A stretch of DNA of 56,086 bases from Pseudomonadota bacterium (GCA_018823175.1 JAHJIY010000071.1:1-56086), one strand, 5' to 3'; counted from the stretch's first letter, positions 1 through 9,119 are shown. Program-made: numbers and translations. Notes: generated from the sequence alone by a model not told the origin.

Positions 1-24
1 CGATACTTGGCTGGGCAAACAAAA

Positions 25-89
25 TGATACAACAAAACTGATACATTATGGCTCTTGTGGATATATTCACTCATGAACCTTTTGTATCA
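25..89. promoter_or_regulatory. Cluster of three TGATACA-type motifs
   Basis: TGATACAA at 25-32 and TGATACAT at 39-46 are on the plus strand. The reverse form TTGTATCA is at 82-89. This could be an operator region for a gene to the left of the window, but no gene start is visible and the assignment is weak. Confidence 0.2.
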
Positions 90-224
90 TCTTAGCTTAT
101 ACGCCGCAAGCGGCGGGGAATTAACCCTGAGAGATTAAACATAACAAGTGAGAATTTTCTCCATGTTGGCACAGCTATTGCTATTGTTACATGATAACAT
201 TTACTTTTCTTCTTCCTCTTGTCA

Positions 225-270
225 AAGGCCGACTTTCTCCCCTCCCCCTGAAAGTCGGCCTTGTTTTTTT
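225..270 (+). terminator. Rho-independent terminator
   Basis: A perfect 12-bp stem, AAGGCCGACTTT at 225-236 and AAAGTCGGCCTT at 251-262, is followed by a T-run. It would end a transcript entering from the left of the window, whose gene is not visible. Confidence 0.85.
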
Positions 271-314
271 AAAACAAAACACCCCCCCTCAAAGTTTTTT
301 AAAGTCCATGTATG

Positions 315-343
315 TTGACATGCGTATTCGGAAATGGTACATC
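315..343 (+). promoter_or_regulatory. Probable sigma-70 promoter of the tRNA-Ser pair
   Basis: A consensus -35 TTGACA at 315-320 is followed after 17 nt by TACATC at 338-343, a poor -10. The predicted start lies about 10 nt before the first tRNA. The -35 and the position are good; the -10 is weak. Confidence 0.45.
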
Positions 344-359
344 ATGGCATAAAATATGT

Positions 360-445
360 GGAGGAATGGCCGAGTGGCTTAAGGCGGCGGTCTTGAAAAC
401 CGTTGAACGAAAGTTCCGTGGGTTCGAATCCTACTTCCTCCGCCA
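360..445 (+). tRNA. tRNA-Ser (anticodon TGA)
   Basis: The acceptor arm GGAGGAA (360-366) pairs with TTCCTCC (435-441), followed by G and an encoded CCA. The anticodon loop CTTGAAA carries TGA at 394-396. The long variable arm typical of serine tRNAs and the GGTTCGAATCC T-arm are present. It decodes UCA and other UCN codons. Confidence 0.95.
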
Positions 446-459
446 TTGTATATACTTCA

Positions 460-551
460 GGAGAGATGACCGAGTGGCTGAAGGTGCCCGCCTGCTAAGC
501 GAGTGTGGGGGTTAAACTCCACCGAGGGTTCGAATCCCTCTCTCTCCGCCA
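460..551 (+). tRNA. tRNA-Ser (anticodon GCT)
   Basis: The acceptor arm GGAGAGA (460-466) pairs with TCTCTCC (541-547), then G and an encoded CCA. The anticodon loop CTGCTAA carries GCT at 494-496, reading AGC/AGU. The variable arm is long (class II tRNA). It lies 14 nt after the other tRNA-Ser and shares the downstream terminator, so the two are probably co-transcribed. Confidence 0.95.
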
Positions 552-560
552 TAACACATT

Positions 561-596
561 AATAAGCCCGGCATTTTTTGTCGGGCTTATTTTTTC
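561..596 (+). terminator. Terminator of the tRNA-Ser operon
   Basis: The stem AATAAGCCCG ... CGGGCTTATT is followed by a T-run, 10 nt after the second tRNA. Confidence 0.85.
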
Positions 597-913
597 TGGC
601 AACTCCCTCCTTTTTTTATCTATCATAGCACATGATTGCACACCTTGCGGTAACACCTGCCCTTCCAAAATTCGTTGCAAAGAATTCTTTCAAATTCTAT
701 TATTTCGGTATATTCTTGCCTTGCATCTCCGAGCAATAATTGGGAGACTTAAAATTAATATCTATCTACAAATCAGCAACTATTATAAAGCCGCCTGTTT
801 CGTGCCACGCATTCTTGTATTTTAACTAATTTATAATTGGACATGTCCTTAATTTCCAGCAACCATATCCAGCGGCGCAATTCTCCATTTAACCAAGCAG
901 GAGGAAGTTGAAG
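597..913. other. Intergenic region with no recognisable gene
   Basis: About 317 nt between the tRNA terminator and the protease gene. It is AT-rich towards its right half, which presumably holds the protease promoter. I see no convincing -35/-10 pair, and the short open frames here match nothing I know. Confidence 0.4.
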
Positions 914-3900
914 ATGAGAAAATTACTACGGGTCATCTTATTAGGAATGCTGGCAACTCTTCCTCTCTCTGGTTGTGGCGGAGGAGGCGGAGGGTCATCA
1001 TCTCCCATCAACTACACCCCGGTTGCTGACGCGGGGATGGACCAAACTGTCGCGACCGGAGCAACCGTTACCCTGAACGGCAGTAACTCTTCCGATCAAA
1101 ATGGCGACTCTTTAACCTTTAACTGGTCCATTACCAGCAAACCAGTCGGCAGCACGGCTGAACTTTCCAGCACCAATAATATCAGACCAAATATTGTCCC
1201 GGATGTTATGGGACAATATGTCATTCAACTTATCGTCAACGATGGGATTGCCGACAGCAGCCCGGACTCCATAACAATTACCGCCGTAAACGGTTACACC
1301 ATCGGAGGAACGGTCAGCGGTCTTGCCGGCACCATGACCATACAGAATAACTCAGCCAACACCATGTCAATCAGCAGTAATGGCCCTTATTCCTTCCCCA
1401 TCCTGATGACCGCCGGAGAAATATATAACATTTCAGTCCTTTCCTCGCCGCCTGGTCACACCTGCTCAGTTAGTAATGGCAGCGGCATCATTTCCGGCAA
1501 TGTCGCCAATATTAATATTACCTGTTTCTCTTCTCTGGTTCCCGTTTCATTATCGGGGACTGTTTCCTCTGCCGCCGGAATCCAGATCGACAGCGACATC
1601 AACGACCCCTCCACCTCAGACGAAACCAGTAATAATACCTTTGCCACAGCCCAGAGCATCGCAAACTTCACAACGGTAAATGGTTTCGCCAGCAAAACAG
1701 GCACCGGCGGCGTTTTCGGTGACATCTTTGCCACACTTTATGACGAGTTTGATGTCTATGCCGTCCACCTGCAGGCAAATCAGACGATCAAGATGCAGGT
1801 GGTTGATTTCAATGGCACTGACACCTATCAGGGAGACCTGGATCTTTACGCGTTTGACAGTTCATATAATTTAATCGATTATTCGGAGGCAACCGGGGAA
1901 TTTGAAGAAATAAACATAATGACGGAAGGCGATTATTACATAACCGTCCAAGCATATAATGGTATATCAAAGTATGTCTTGAGTATCGGCCAGACAAACT
2001 CATTAAACACCAATACCTCAAAAGGATCCGGCGCCGATTTCAAAATTAATGAGGCCGTGGTCAAATTTAAGGCAACCACCTTAAAAAATTCGATTCAAAA
2101 TACAACATCCACCACTAATTATCAGATTCAGCACTTTAATCCAGGCAGAGATACCCTGATTCGTTTTGCAAACATGGACCATTCAGCCATAATTACCGCG
2201 CAATCATTGAATCCCCCGGCGCCTGCATCAGTTTATGACGAACTGGCCGTGCATAATCCGGAAAGCTTAGCCAAAATATTGACCCTGGGTGAAATAAAAA
2301 AACTCAATGCACGTCAGGATGTGGAATATGCCGAACCAAATTTCATTTATCATCCGACGCGGGTCCCCAATGACTCCTATTACAGCTATCAATGGCATTA
2401 CCCGGCGATCAATCTGCCCCAGGCCTGGGACATAACCACCGGTACCCCGGCGGCCGGCAATGTCATCGTGGCAATTATTGATACCGGGATAGTTCTTGCT
2501 CACCCTGACCTGCAAGGTCAACTGGTGAGCGGCTATGATTTTGTCTCTGACCCCACAATGTCCAATGACGGCAATGGCATTGATTCCGACCCAAACGATC
2601 CTGGTGATAATTCTAATCTGGGGAGCAGCAGCTGGCATGGGACCCATGTTGGCGGCACCGTGGCGGCCAAGACAAACAACGCCAGTGGCGTCGCCGGTGT
2701 TTCCTGGGGGGCAAAATTAATGCCAATCAGAGTTTTAGGAATTGGCGGCGGAACAAATTATGACATCAGAGAAGGGGTTCGTTTTGCGGCCGGGCTGAGC
2801 AATGACAGCGGGACGGTGCCGGCCCAGAAAGCAGATATCATTAACTTGAGCCTTGGCGGGTCTGGGGCCTCCCAGGCCGATCAGGATGTTTTTGATGAAG
2901 CAAGAGCCGCCGGAGTTATTGTGATCGCCGCCGCCGGCAATGACAACACCTCCCAATTATTTTACCCGGCATCATACGAAAATGTAATTTCCGTCAGCGC
3001 GACTGATTATAATGACGCGCTTGCTCCATACTCCAACTATGGCACGATGATAGACATTGCCGCCCCAGGTGGGGACGTAACGGCGGATTCAAACAACGAT
3101 GGCCGGCCGGATGGAATATTAAGCACCTTGGTCGATGATTCAAGCGGCAGTTTATCAGAAATATATAAATTCTATAATGGCACCTCAATGGCCTCGCCCC
3201 ATGTCGCAGGAATCATGGCCTTAATGAAAGCAGTTCATCCCGGTCTGACCCCAGCTGACATTGATGCGCTGATCCAAAATGGTGATCTCAGCAATGAGGC
3301 CGGCACCACCGGTCGAGACAACCAGTTCGGTTATGGCATAATCGATGCCTTAAAGGCGGTTACCGCGGCTCAGAATCTTTCCCAGGGAGGAACATTACCC
3401 GCCATCATCGTCACCTCCAAATCAAGTATTTCGTTTGCCAGCCACGAGACATCCACCACTCTGACCTTATCAAATGTAGGAGGGGGGGCAGATTCAGTCA
3501 CTGCCGTTACCGATAATGCAGACTGGTTAACGGTCGCCGCAACCTCAGTCGATGCTGACGGCCTGGGAGAATATACCCTTACAGTTGACCGTACCGGGCT
3601 GAACGATAATTCATATCTAACAACGGTTACCTTTACCCTGACTAGCGGCAATAGTGTTCAGGTCATGGTCAGCATGAAGGTATCCTCGTCATCCGATTTT
3701 GGCGATGCCGGGGCGGGATGGATATTATTGTTGGACGAAAATTATCAATTTGTTGATCAAAGAATTTCCACATCAATCGGAAACGGACAATATAGCTACA
3801 CATTAAACAATGTCTTACCCGGCAACTATTATATTATCGGCGGCTCAGACATCGATAACGATTTATGGTTATGCCAATATGGTGAAAATTGCGGCAGCTA

Positions 3901-4093
3901 TCCGGTCCTTGGCAGTACGTCCAGAATTGAAGTAACCAATTCCGACCTGAACAATCTCGATTTTACGGTAGATATCCTGACCGGAATCGGTGGTAATGCC
4001 GCAAATACGACAATGGGGGACCACGATAATGGTTTCCAGCTGAACAGTACCAAACAGAAACTTAATATTAAAAAGAAAGTAAAAGTTCAATAA
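914..4093 (+). CDS. Exported subtilisin-like (S8) serine protease, multidomain lipoprotein
   Basis: Predicted secreted endopeptidase of 1059 residues. The N-terminus is a lipoprotein signal with lipobox LSGC, then a Gly/Ser linker. In order follow a PKD-type domain (about 30-125), a small Ig-like region, a PPC-like domain (about 255-355), a prodomain-like segment (about 370-470) and the S8 catalytic domain (about 500-815). The triad is visible: Asp523 in DTG, His575 in HGTHVGG and Ser758 in GTSMASPHVAG. Downstream come a BACON-like beta domain and a short C-terminal beta domain. ATG at 914 is preferred over an in-frame TTG at 908 because AGGAGG at 899-904 is 9 nt upstream of it. The stop overlaps the next start (TAATG), so it is translationally coupled to the PrcB-like gene. 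The multidomain reading is from sequence; the substrate is unknown. Confidence 0.92.
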   Translation: MRKLLRVILLGMLATLPLSGCGGGGGGSSSPINYTPVADAGMDQTVATGATVTLNGSNSSDQNGDSLTFNWSITSKPVGSTAELSSTNNIRPNIVPDVMGQYVIQLIVNDGIADSSPDSITITAVNGYTIGGTVSGLAGTMTIQNNSANTMSISSNGPYSFPILMTAGEIYNISVLSSPPGHTCSVSNGSGIISGNVANINITCFSSLVPVSLSGTVSSAAGIQIDSDINDPSTSDETSNNTFATAQSIANFTTVNGFASKTGTGGVFGDIFATLYDEFDVYAVHLQANQTIKMQVVDFNGTDTYQGDLDLYAFDSSYNLIDYSEATGEFEEINIMTEGDYYITVQAYNGISKYVLSIGQTNSLNTNTSKGSGADFKINEAVVKFKATTLKNSIQNTTSTTNYQIQHFNPGRDTLIRFANMDHSAIITAQSLNPPAPASVYDELAVHNPESLAKILTLGEIKKLNARQDVEYAEPNFIYHPTRVPNDSYYSYQWHYPAINLPQAWDITTGTPAAGNVIVAIIDTGIVLAHPDLQGQLVSGYDFVSDPTMSNDGNGIDSDPNDPGDNSNLGSSSWHGTHVGGTVAAKTNNASGVAGVSWGAKLMPIRVLGIGGGTNYDIREGVRFAAGLSNDSGTVPAQKADIINLSLGGSGASQADQDVFDEARAAGVIVIAAAGNDNTSQLFYPASYENVISVSATDYNDALAPYSNYGTMIDIAAPGGDVTADSNNDGRPDGILSTLVDDSSGSLSEIYKFYNGTSMASPHVAGIMALMKAVHPGLTPADIDALIQNGDLSNEAGTTGRDNQFGYGIIDALKAVTAAQNLSQGGTLPAIIVTSKSSISFASHETSTTLTLSNVGGGADSVTAVTDNADWLTVAATSVDADGLGEYTLTVDRTGLNDNSYLTTVTFTLTSGNSVQVMVSMKVSSSSDFGDAGAGWILLLDENYQFVDQRISTSIGNGQYSYTLNNVLPGNYYIIGGSDIDNDLWLCQYGENCGSYPVLGSTSRIEVTNSDLNNLDFTVDILTGIGGNAANTTMGDHDNGFQLNSTKQKLNIKKKVKVQ

Positions 4094-4626
4094 TGAACAT
4101 GCAGAAGAAAACTTATCCCAAAAGGAACTTCAAGCTGCAGAGGAATGCCGAATTATGCTGGCTGTGGATCGCAATTTTCACCTTAGCCGGGTGTATAAAT
4201 AACGGAACATTGCCGGTTAATATTGTTTTTGAATCGCAAACTTGCAACATCGAGGCGGGAATCATTCCCATCAGCCACCAAAAGGAACTTGAGAGAACAT
4301 TAAAACATATTTCTTCATCTGTTATCGGCCGCCCCCCACCAAAAACTACTTCAGAAATTGACTTCAAAACCGATCAAATTTTCCTGATTTCATTGGGAAA
4401 TAAACCAAGCACCGGATATTCCTTATCTTTATCAGCTAATCTGGCTGAAATAGATGAAGGGAAGATAAATCTACCGGTTGCCGTAAAAGAACCTGATCCA
4501 GACAAATCTTATGCCCAAATCATCACGAGTCCATGTGTTCTGTTGTCAATGCCAAAAAGAAACTACAAAGATGTGCTTATTGACGACAGCAATTTAAAAC
4601 TGATTCAACAACATAATCACAAATAA
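4093..4626 (+). CDS. PrcB-like lipoprotein (protease-complex subunit family)
   Basis: 177 residues with an N-terminal hydrophobic segment and lipobox LAGC near residue 33. The C-terminal half carries the PrcB C-terminal-type pattern: a strand with FLISLG, then KPSTGYSLSLS, then a final strand ending TSPCVLLSMPK. In the Treponema denticola dentilisin system PrcB is a lipoprotein encoded with the subtilisin-like protease and takes part in its complex. Here the start codon overlaps the protease stop by one base, so the pair should be made together. The family match is from memory of the motif; a role in protease maturation or inhibition is inference. Confidence 0.7.
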   Translation: MNMQKKTYPKRNFKLQRNAELCWLWIAIFTLAGCINNGTLPVNIVFESQTCNIEAGIIPISHQKELERTLKHISSSVIGRPPPKTTSEIDFKTDQIFLISLGNKPSTGYSLSLSANLAEIDEGKINLPVAVKEPDPDKSYAQIITSPCVLLSMPKRNYKDVLIDDSNLKLIQQHNHK

Positions 4627-4642
4627 TCACAGGAGAGTTCTA

Positions 4643-5776
4643 ATGTGTAGAGTTTCATTGTCAATAATTCTGTTTTTTTCACTTCTAGCCTATGCCGTGC
4701 CTCAAGTAAATGCCGCTGATTTCCAGAAAGGTTTTGAGGCCTCGCAAAAAGGTGATTACGCGATTGCTATCCAGGAATGGACCCCCCTGGCTGAGCAGGG
4801 AGACATTAACGCCATATATAATTTAGGATATCTCTACGACATAATTAAAGAAGTACAAGACTACAAGAAAGCGGCGTACTGGTACACCAAAGCAGCGGAA
4901 CAGGGACACGCCAGAGCGCAATATAATCTTGGTTATATGTATTCCGAAGGCAAAGGCGGTCCCAAAGATTACAAAAAAGCTTTTTCCTGGTACTCCAAAG
5001 CCGCAATACAGGGGCATGCTAATGCCCAATACAATTTAGGGGACATGTATGAAAGAGGCGAAGGAGTCACTCAGGACTACAAGGAAGCCAGTTGGTGGTA
5101 TACAAAAGCGGCGGAACAAGGGCTTGCAATTGCCCAATACAATTTAGGATATCTGTATGAAAAAGGAGAAGGAGTAACCCAGGATTACGAAGAAGCTATC
5201 AGATGGTATTCAAAAGCTGCGGGGCAGGATCTGGTGGTTGCTTTTTACAACTTAGGCAATATAAATTACCAGGGCAAAGGAACCCCCCAGGATTACGAAC
5301 AGGCGGCCAGCTTATTTACCGAAGCCGCCCAACATGGGCACACTGACTCCCAGTATAATATCGGGGTTATGTACAACTTGGGCCAAGGAGTCCAACAGGA
5401 CGACAAAGAGGCCGCCTCATGGTTCACCAAAGCGGCCGAGCAAGGTCATGCTGATGCCCAAAACAATTTAGCCTTGAAATATTACACCGGAGAAGGAGTA
5501 CGGCAGGACTTTACAAAGGCCGCCTACTGGTATACCAAAGCGGCGGAGCAAGGCATAATCAGCGCCCAGTGTAACTTAGGAATAATGTATGCCAAAGGCG
5601 AGGGAGTAGTACAAGATTTAATCCAGGCCTATGCCTGGTTTGATGTTTCAACCGCAAAAGGTGACGAAAAAAACAAACAAAACAGAGACCAGGCGGCAGG
5701 GGTGTTATCTCCTAAGAGATTAGCCGAGGCAAAAAAATTAGCGGCCCAAATCAAACAGAAAATCAAACAGAAATAA
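4643..5776 (+). CDS. Exported Sel1-repeat (SLR) protein
   Basis: 377 residues with a Sec signal peptide (hydrophobic 6-18, cleavage near VNA-AD at 24-25). It holds about nine tandem Sel1-like repeats of 36 residues with the pattern A-x-x-x-G-x-A-x-A-Q-Y-N-L-G-x-x-Y-x-x-G-x-G-V-x-x-D, from about 40 to 345, and a Lys/Gln-rich tail. Such alpha-alpha solenoids are periplasmic scaffolds for protein contacts. AGGAG lies 8 nt before the ATG. It starts 16 nt after the PrcB-like gene and probably shares its transcript. The role beyond binding is unknown. Confidence 0.9.
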   Translation: MCRVSLSIILFFSLLAYAVPQVNAADFQKGFEASQKGDYAIAIQEWTPLAEQGDINAIYNLGYLYDIIKEVQDYKKAAYWYTKAAEQGHARAQYNLGYMYSEGKGGPKDYKKAFSWYSKAAIQGHANAQYNLGDMYERGEGVTQDYKEASWWYTKAAEQGLAIAQYNLGYLYEKGEGVTQDYEEAIRWYSKAAGQDLVVAFYNLGNINYQGKGTPQDYEQAASLFTEAAQHGHTDSQYNIGVMYNLGQGVQQDDKEAASWFTKAAEQGHADAQNNLALKYYTGEGVRQDFTKAAYWYTKAAEQGIISAQCNLGIMYAKGEGVVQDLIQAYAWFDVSTAKGDEKNKQNRDQAAGVLSPKRLAEAKKLAAQIKQKIKQK

Positions 5777-5790
5777 TTTCATTATAAACT

Positions 5791-5842
5791 GCCGCCGGCT
5801 TTTTCAGAGTAGAGCTTAAATCTGTTTGAAAAATCCGGCGGC
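5791..5842. terminator. Inverted repeat between convergent genes, probable transcript end
   Basis: GCCGCCGGCTTTTTC (5791-5805) and GAAAAATCCGGCGGC (5828-5842) form a GC-rich stem with a long loop. It abuts the stop codon of the minus-strand SH3 gene. Neither strand has a strong T-run, so termination may be imperfect. Confidence 0.45.
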
Positions 5843-6280
5843 CTACCACCCCCAGAGAAGACTACGCTCGACCCAACCGACCAGACCGTTTTCATGTTTA
5901 ACCTCAACCCAGCCGTCCTGTCTGTTCAAAGTGCGAAAAACCACTCCGTAATTAGCCTTGCCAACTACTTTATATTTCTGGCCAGGACCGGAACGGACAT
6001 TGACTCTTTTCTTTTTAACAATCATGTGGGCTTGATCTGACACCACCCCACTGTAAATCCAGCCGAGATCACCCTCAAAATCTGAGACCTTGTACCAACC
6101 GCCTTTGGATTCCTCAACCTTTAAAGGATAACCGGTTCCCAACTCCCAAAGAATTGAATACTTTTGCCCAGGGCCGGAACGCATATTCACCTGCGCGCCT
6201 TTCACACTTACCATCTTTGCTTCGACCGAAACCGCGCCAAGCAAAACAATCAAAATCACCAACAACAAACGCCTCATCAT
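5843..6280 (-). CDS. Exported protein with two bacterial SH3 domains
   Basis: 145 residues from ATG at 6280, chosen because GGGAG sits 5 nt upstream and a Sec signal peptide (MMRRLLLVILIVLLGA) follows at once; the open frame continues upstream without a better start. Two SH3b/SH3_3 domains follow, about 24-83 and 88-145, each with the hallmark VNMRSGPGQKY or VNVRSGPGQKY and a GW(I/V) end. Bacterial SH3 domains of this type usually bind peptidoglycan or proteins in the periplasm. The gene follows the iron-sulfur membrane protein by 16 nt on the same strand. No catalytic domain is present. Confidence 0.85.
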   Translation of the reverse strand: MMRRLLLVILIVLLGAVSVEAKMVSVKGAQVNMRSGPGQKYSILWELGTGYPLKVEESKGGWYKVSDFEGDLGWIYSGVVSDQAHMIVKKKRVNVRSGPGQKYKVVGKANYGVVFRTLNRQDGWVEVKHENGLVGWVERSLLWGW

Positions 6281-6296
6281 AAATTCTCCCAAAGTT

Positions 6297-7193
6297 CTAT
6301 ACATTCTCCCTGGCAACCGGTGCAAGATTTCTGCGCGAACCCACCGACACACCGCCAATCTCAAGATATATGGCATCAAATTTACATGCCTGATTCATAC
6401 ATTTCAGGCAGGTAATACATTCCAGATCATCAGGCGACTCGTTAAACTTTACTCCCATCGGGCAGACGGGATGACAGGCCTTACATGCGGTACACTTGGC
6501 CTCATCAAACCTTAATTTAATCAATTTAACCTTACTGAACAAAGCGTAAAAAGCGCCCAAGGGACATAATGTCTGACAAAAAGGCCGACTGGAAACAATA
6601 CTCCAACCGACAAACATAATCATAATAACAAATTTATTTAAGAATAAAACCCCCAGGGTCGATTTGAGATCAGGTTGCAGAATAAGCATCGGCAACCCCG
6701 CTTCCAAAGTGCCCGCGGGGCAAATATACTTACAGAACCAGGGGCTGCCGCCACCAAACTCATCCACAACCAGGAGCGGCAGCAGAAAAACCATAAATAC
6801 CAGAACAAAATATTTACAAAACCGCAAAACACGGGGAACTGAAAAACTTGGGGAAGGAATCTTGTTAAGCATCTCCTGGACAAAGCCAAATGGGCAGGCC
6901 CAGCCACAAACCATCCGGCCAAACAGCCCGCCCAGCACACCTAAAGACCCGAGAATCGACCCCCCCAGATAATACTGACCGCTTTCAAGAGAAAATCGTA
7001 TGCCGGCCATCAATTGTTGCAGAGCGCCCATCGCGCAATAAGTAGTGGAGGCCGGACAGGAATAACAATTAAGACCGGGGGCACATATTACTTTTAATGG
7101 CCCCTGGTAAATATTACGGGTAAAGGGAAAAGCCCAATAACCGTTCATCACGAAACCGAAAACTATCTGCACCCATTTCCTGACAAATCCCAT
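6297..7193 (-). CDS. NapH/MauN-type polyferredoxin membrane protein (4Fe-4S)
   Basis: 298 residues. Several membrane segments alternate with Cys clusters: CYSCPASTTYC near the N-terminus, GWACPFGF, CKYICPAGTL and CQTLCPLGAFYA. Two classical 4Fe-4S motifs, CTACKACHPVCP and CITCLKCMNQACK, lie in the C-terminal domain. This layout is that of NapH/RdxA-like quinol-linked or electron-transfer membrane proteins. ATG at 7193 is taken rather than the in-frame TTG at 7202, because the upstream small gene ends in TAG at 7195, one nucleotide before the ATG. The electron donor and acceptor are not shown by the sequence. Confidence 0.85.
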   Translation of the reverse strand: MGFVRKWVQIVFGFVMNGYWAFPFTRNIYQGPLKVICAPGLNCYSCPASTTYCAMGALQQLMAGIRFSLESGQYYLGGSILGSLGVLGGLFGRMVCGWACPFGFVQEMLNKIPSPSFSVPRVLRFCKYFVLVFMVFLLPLLVVDEFGGGSPWFCKYICPAGTLEAGLPMLILQPDLKSTLGVLFLNKFVIMIMFVGWSIVSSRPFCQTLCPLGAFYALFSKVKLIKLRFDEAKCTACKACHPVCPMGVKFNESPDDLECITCLKCMNQACKFDAIYLEIGGVSVGSRRNLAPVARENV

Positions 7194-7194
7194 A

Positions 7195-7353
7195 CTAGCC
7201 AATACCTATACAACTCAAACAAATCTGCACGGCCTGCTGAAGAACCATATTGGGTTCACCGCTGGCTACGCCCAGCATCCAGATCGCCAAGGAAAAAAGC
7301 AGGACATAGAGCGGCGCCTTACGCAGTTTATCTTTTTTGTTTTTAGCAGACAT
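7195..7353 (-). CDS. CD1871A-family CXXC small membrane protein
   Basis: A 52-residue protein that is easy to miss. It starts MSAKNKKDKLRK, continues with one hydrophobic segment (APLYVLLFSLAIWMLGVAS), then GEPNMVLQQAVQ and ends ICLSCIGIG. The GEP-x-x-V ... A-x-x-I-C-x-x-C-I-G-I-G ending is the hallmark of the CD1871A family. Members are commonly encoded just upstream of a polyferredoxin-type membrane protein, exactly as here (stop and next start one base apart). A role in assembling or anchoring the iron-sulfur protein is inference. Confidence 0.8.
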   Translation of the reverse strand: MSAKNKKDKLRKAPLYVLLFSLAIWMLGVASGEPNMVLQQAVQICLSCIGIG

Positions 7354-7659
7354 AATTTACAGATAAATTAGTATAATTAGCTGATAATCATTTGATTTCG
7401 CATTGCATCCAGGCAGTGCTTGATATTTTGATTTATCATCAAAGGCTCGGTCAAATAACTAATTAGAGCCAAGACCATCTCTTCCCAAAATACAACTAAT
7501 CACGACACTGAATTTAAACAGAATGGCCAAAAAAATACAAGACAGAGACAACAACATCTCTAGATGTCGCGACAAACTGCTTATAACTCAAAGCAACTTT
7601 TCGACAAAACCAGAAGAGTTACACAGTAAAATCAACAAACAAATCAATACCTTAAAGCG
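7354..7659. other. Intergenic region with no recognisable gene
   Basis: 306 AT-rich nucleotides upstream of the CD1871A-type gene, which must hold its minus-strand promoter. I see no clear promoter hexamers, hairpin or conserved motif. A plus-strand open frame starting at 7523 runs into the thiamine-binding gene and is judged spurious. Confidence 0.4.
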
Positions 7660-7971
7660 CTACTCACCCTTGATCCGCATCCGACTGGAGATTGAATCGA
7701 TCTTATCACCAAGCCTCACCTTCTTGTCCCGCCGATCGTCAAGGCTAATCTGAGTTACCACCCGTTGCACCCCTTTCTGAAAAGGCATCTCATGCAATTT
7801 GGCGGCTATGGCCAAAAGTTCCTTTGCGTCACCCTCAATTATCGTGCCCATATCTGTAAGCTGCAGAGAAACATTTTCTTTGCCTAAGGCCTTTTGAACG
7901 TGGGCCACAAACTCCCCTACACTGGGAGAACCTGTCCCCAGCGGAATGATCGTAAGCTGCATCAGCGCCAT
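7660..7971 (-). CDS. MTH1187-family thiamine-binding protein
   Basis: 103 residues, the normal length. The N-terminal strand MQLTIIPLGTGSPSVGEFV and the centre LTDMGTIIEGDAKEL match the DUF77/MTH1187 fold, a ferredoxin-like homotetramer reported to bind thiamine. GGAGAG precedes the ATG by a few bases. It begins 12 nt after the PilZ gene and is likely co-transcribed with it. Its physiological role is poorly defined in the family. Confidence 0.85.
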   Translation of the reverse strand: MALMQLTIIPLGTGSPSVGEFVAHVQKALGKENVSLQLTDMGTIIEGDAKELLAIAAKLHEMPFQKGVQRVVTQISLDDRRDKKVRLGDKIDSISSRMRIKGE

Positions 7972-7983
7972 TTATCTCTCCTT

Positions 7984-8493
7984 CTAATCGTTGAGCAAAT
8001 CCCCTCTGTGAGATTTCACCTGATCAAGGATATCCGGATCAAGCTCCGAAGCCCCGTAATCATCATCATCCAACAGCACAACATTAAGCTCATCTTCAGC
8101 TAACAGCCCCTGATAAATATCATCATCCTCGGAAACATAATCCTGATAATCATCGCCTAGTTCCTCAGGATTTTTGAAATTGAAGTAAACAATATTCTTC
8201 ATGTGATAGAAGCTATCATCATCAATTTTGATAAATTGAAGCCCCACGCCACTGTCCTCTACCCGGACAACCTCGCCGACCATTTCCAAACTAAGATTGC
8301 TGGTCCGGCCAATCAGGTGCAGGATAATCTCGCACTGATCGCCTTTCTTCGGCCCTTTTATTCCATTAACAAAGGCCCCTCCCACACTGACGTTGGTTGT
8401 TTCACACTCCTTATAAATCTGATCGGCAAATTTCAGAATTGTAGTAGTTCGAAAAGTGACCCTGACATTCTCCCGTCTCTCACGTGTCGTCAT
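7984..8493 (-). CDS. PilZ-domain c-di-GMP receptor (copy 1)
   Basis: 169 residues. A PilZ domain spans about 5-100, with the c-di-GMP-binding RxxxR (RENVR) and NxSxxG (NVSVGG) motifs both intact. The C-terminal 65 residues are strongly acidic (for example EDDD and LLDDDDYG) and may be disordered or a partner-binding tail. A diguanylate cyclase is encoded about 3 kb away. It shares the segment DSFYH(M/L)KNIVY with the second PilZ protein, so the two are paralogues from a local duplication. Confidence 0.88.
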   Translation of the reverse strand: MTTRERRENVRVTFRTTTILKFADQIYKECETTNVSVGGAFVNGIKGPKKGDQCEIILHLIGRTSNLSLEMVGEVVRVEDSGVGLQFIKIDDDSFYHMKNIVYFNFKNPEELGDDYQDYVSEDDDIYQGLLAEDELNVVLLDDDDYGASELDPDILDQVKSHRGDLLND

Positions 8494-8729
8494 TCCCCGG
8501 CATTCTCCAGTTTTTTCTTTTATCTGATTTATTTAAGCTGGTCCAGCAACGTCAGGCTATTTTTACCACTCTCAGTATTCTATCGCTTCCTTGTGGGCTA
8601 CGCATGCTATAATTGGAAAAAGACCCTTTGCGGTTCCAAATTGCGCCCGGAGTAGTCCAGATAATATCGACAATCCATTTCCGGAGTCAAAAGATGGCCT
8701 GAAATGTTATCAATCCTCCGGCAAATAGC

Positions 8730-9119
8730 TCAATCATCTTCAGTCACGGATTCTTTAACAAAATCAAGAAATTCATCTTCCAGCACATCCGGATTTCCGG
8801 AATTATAGTATACAATATTTTTCAGATGATAGAAGCTGTCCAGATCTATCTCATAAAATCCCAGTCCGATTCCCCCATCATCAACCCGGACCACTTTCCC
8901 CTTCATCTTGACCAGAACATCACTACTGGTCCCGGAAAGATGAAGGACCATGTCGCAGCACTCACCCACCTGGTGCCCGGAAATATTCGGCACAAAGACC
9001 CCTTTCATGCTCAAATTGCCCGTCTCGAGGTTATCATAGGCCCGATCAGCAAATACCAGATCAACTGTGGCCTGAAAAGGTACTCTGGTGTTGTGACGTT
9101 TGTTGACTAATTTACCCAT
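8730..9119 (-). CDS. PilZ-domain c-di-GMP receptor (copy 2)
   Basis: 129 residues from ATG at 9119, where GGAGG is suitably placed; the open frame reaches 11 codons further upstream. RHNTR and NLSMKG supply the RxxxR and NxSxxG ligand motifs. It resembles copy 1 over the whole domain, including DSFYHLKNIVYYN and an acidic tail, but the tail is shorter. The 236 nt between the two copies hold nothing I recognise. The effector target is unknown. Confidence 0.87.
   Translation of the reverse strand: MGKLVNKRHNTRVPFQATVDLVFADRAYDNLETGNLSMKGVFVPNISGHQVGECCDMVLHLSGTSSDVLVKMKGKVVRVDDGGIGLGFYEIDLDSFYHLKNIVYYNSGNPDVLEDEFLDFVKESVTEDD

Noticed and set aside
7523..7753. Plus-strand frame of 76 codons
   Set aside because: It runs about 95 nt into the well-supported thiamine-binding gene on the other strand and has no ribosome-binding site.
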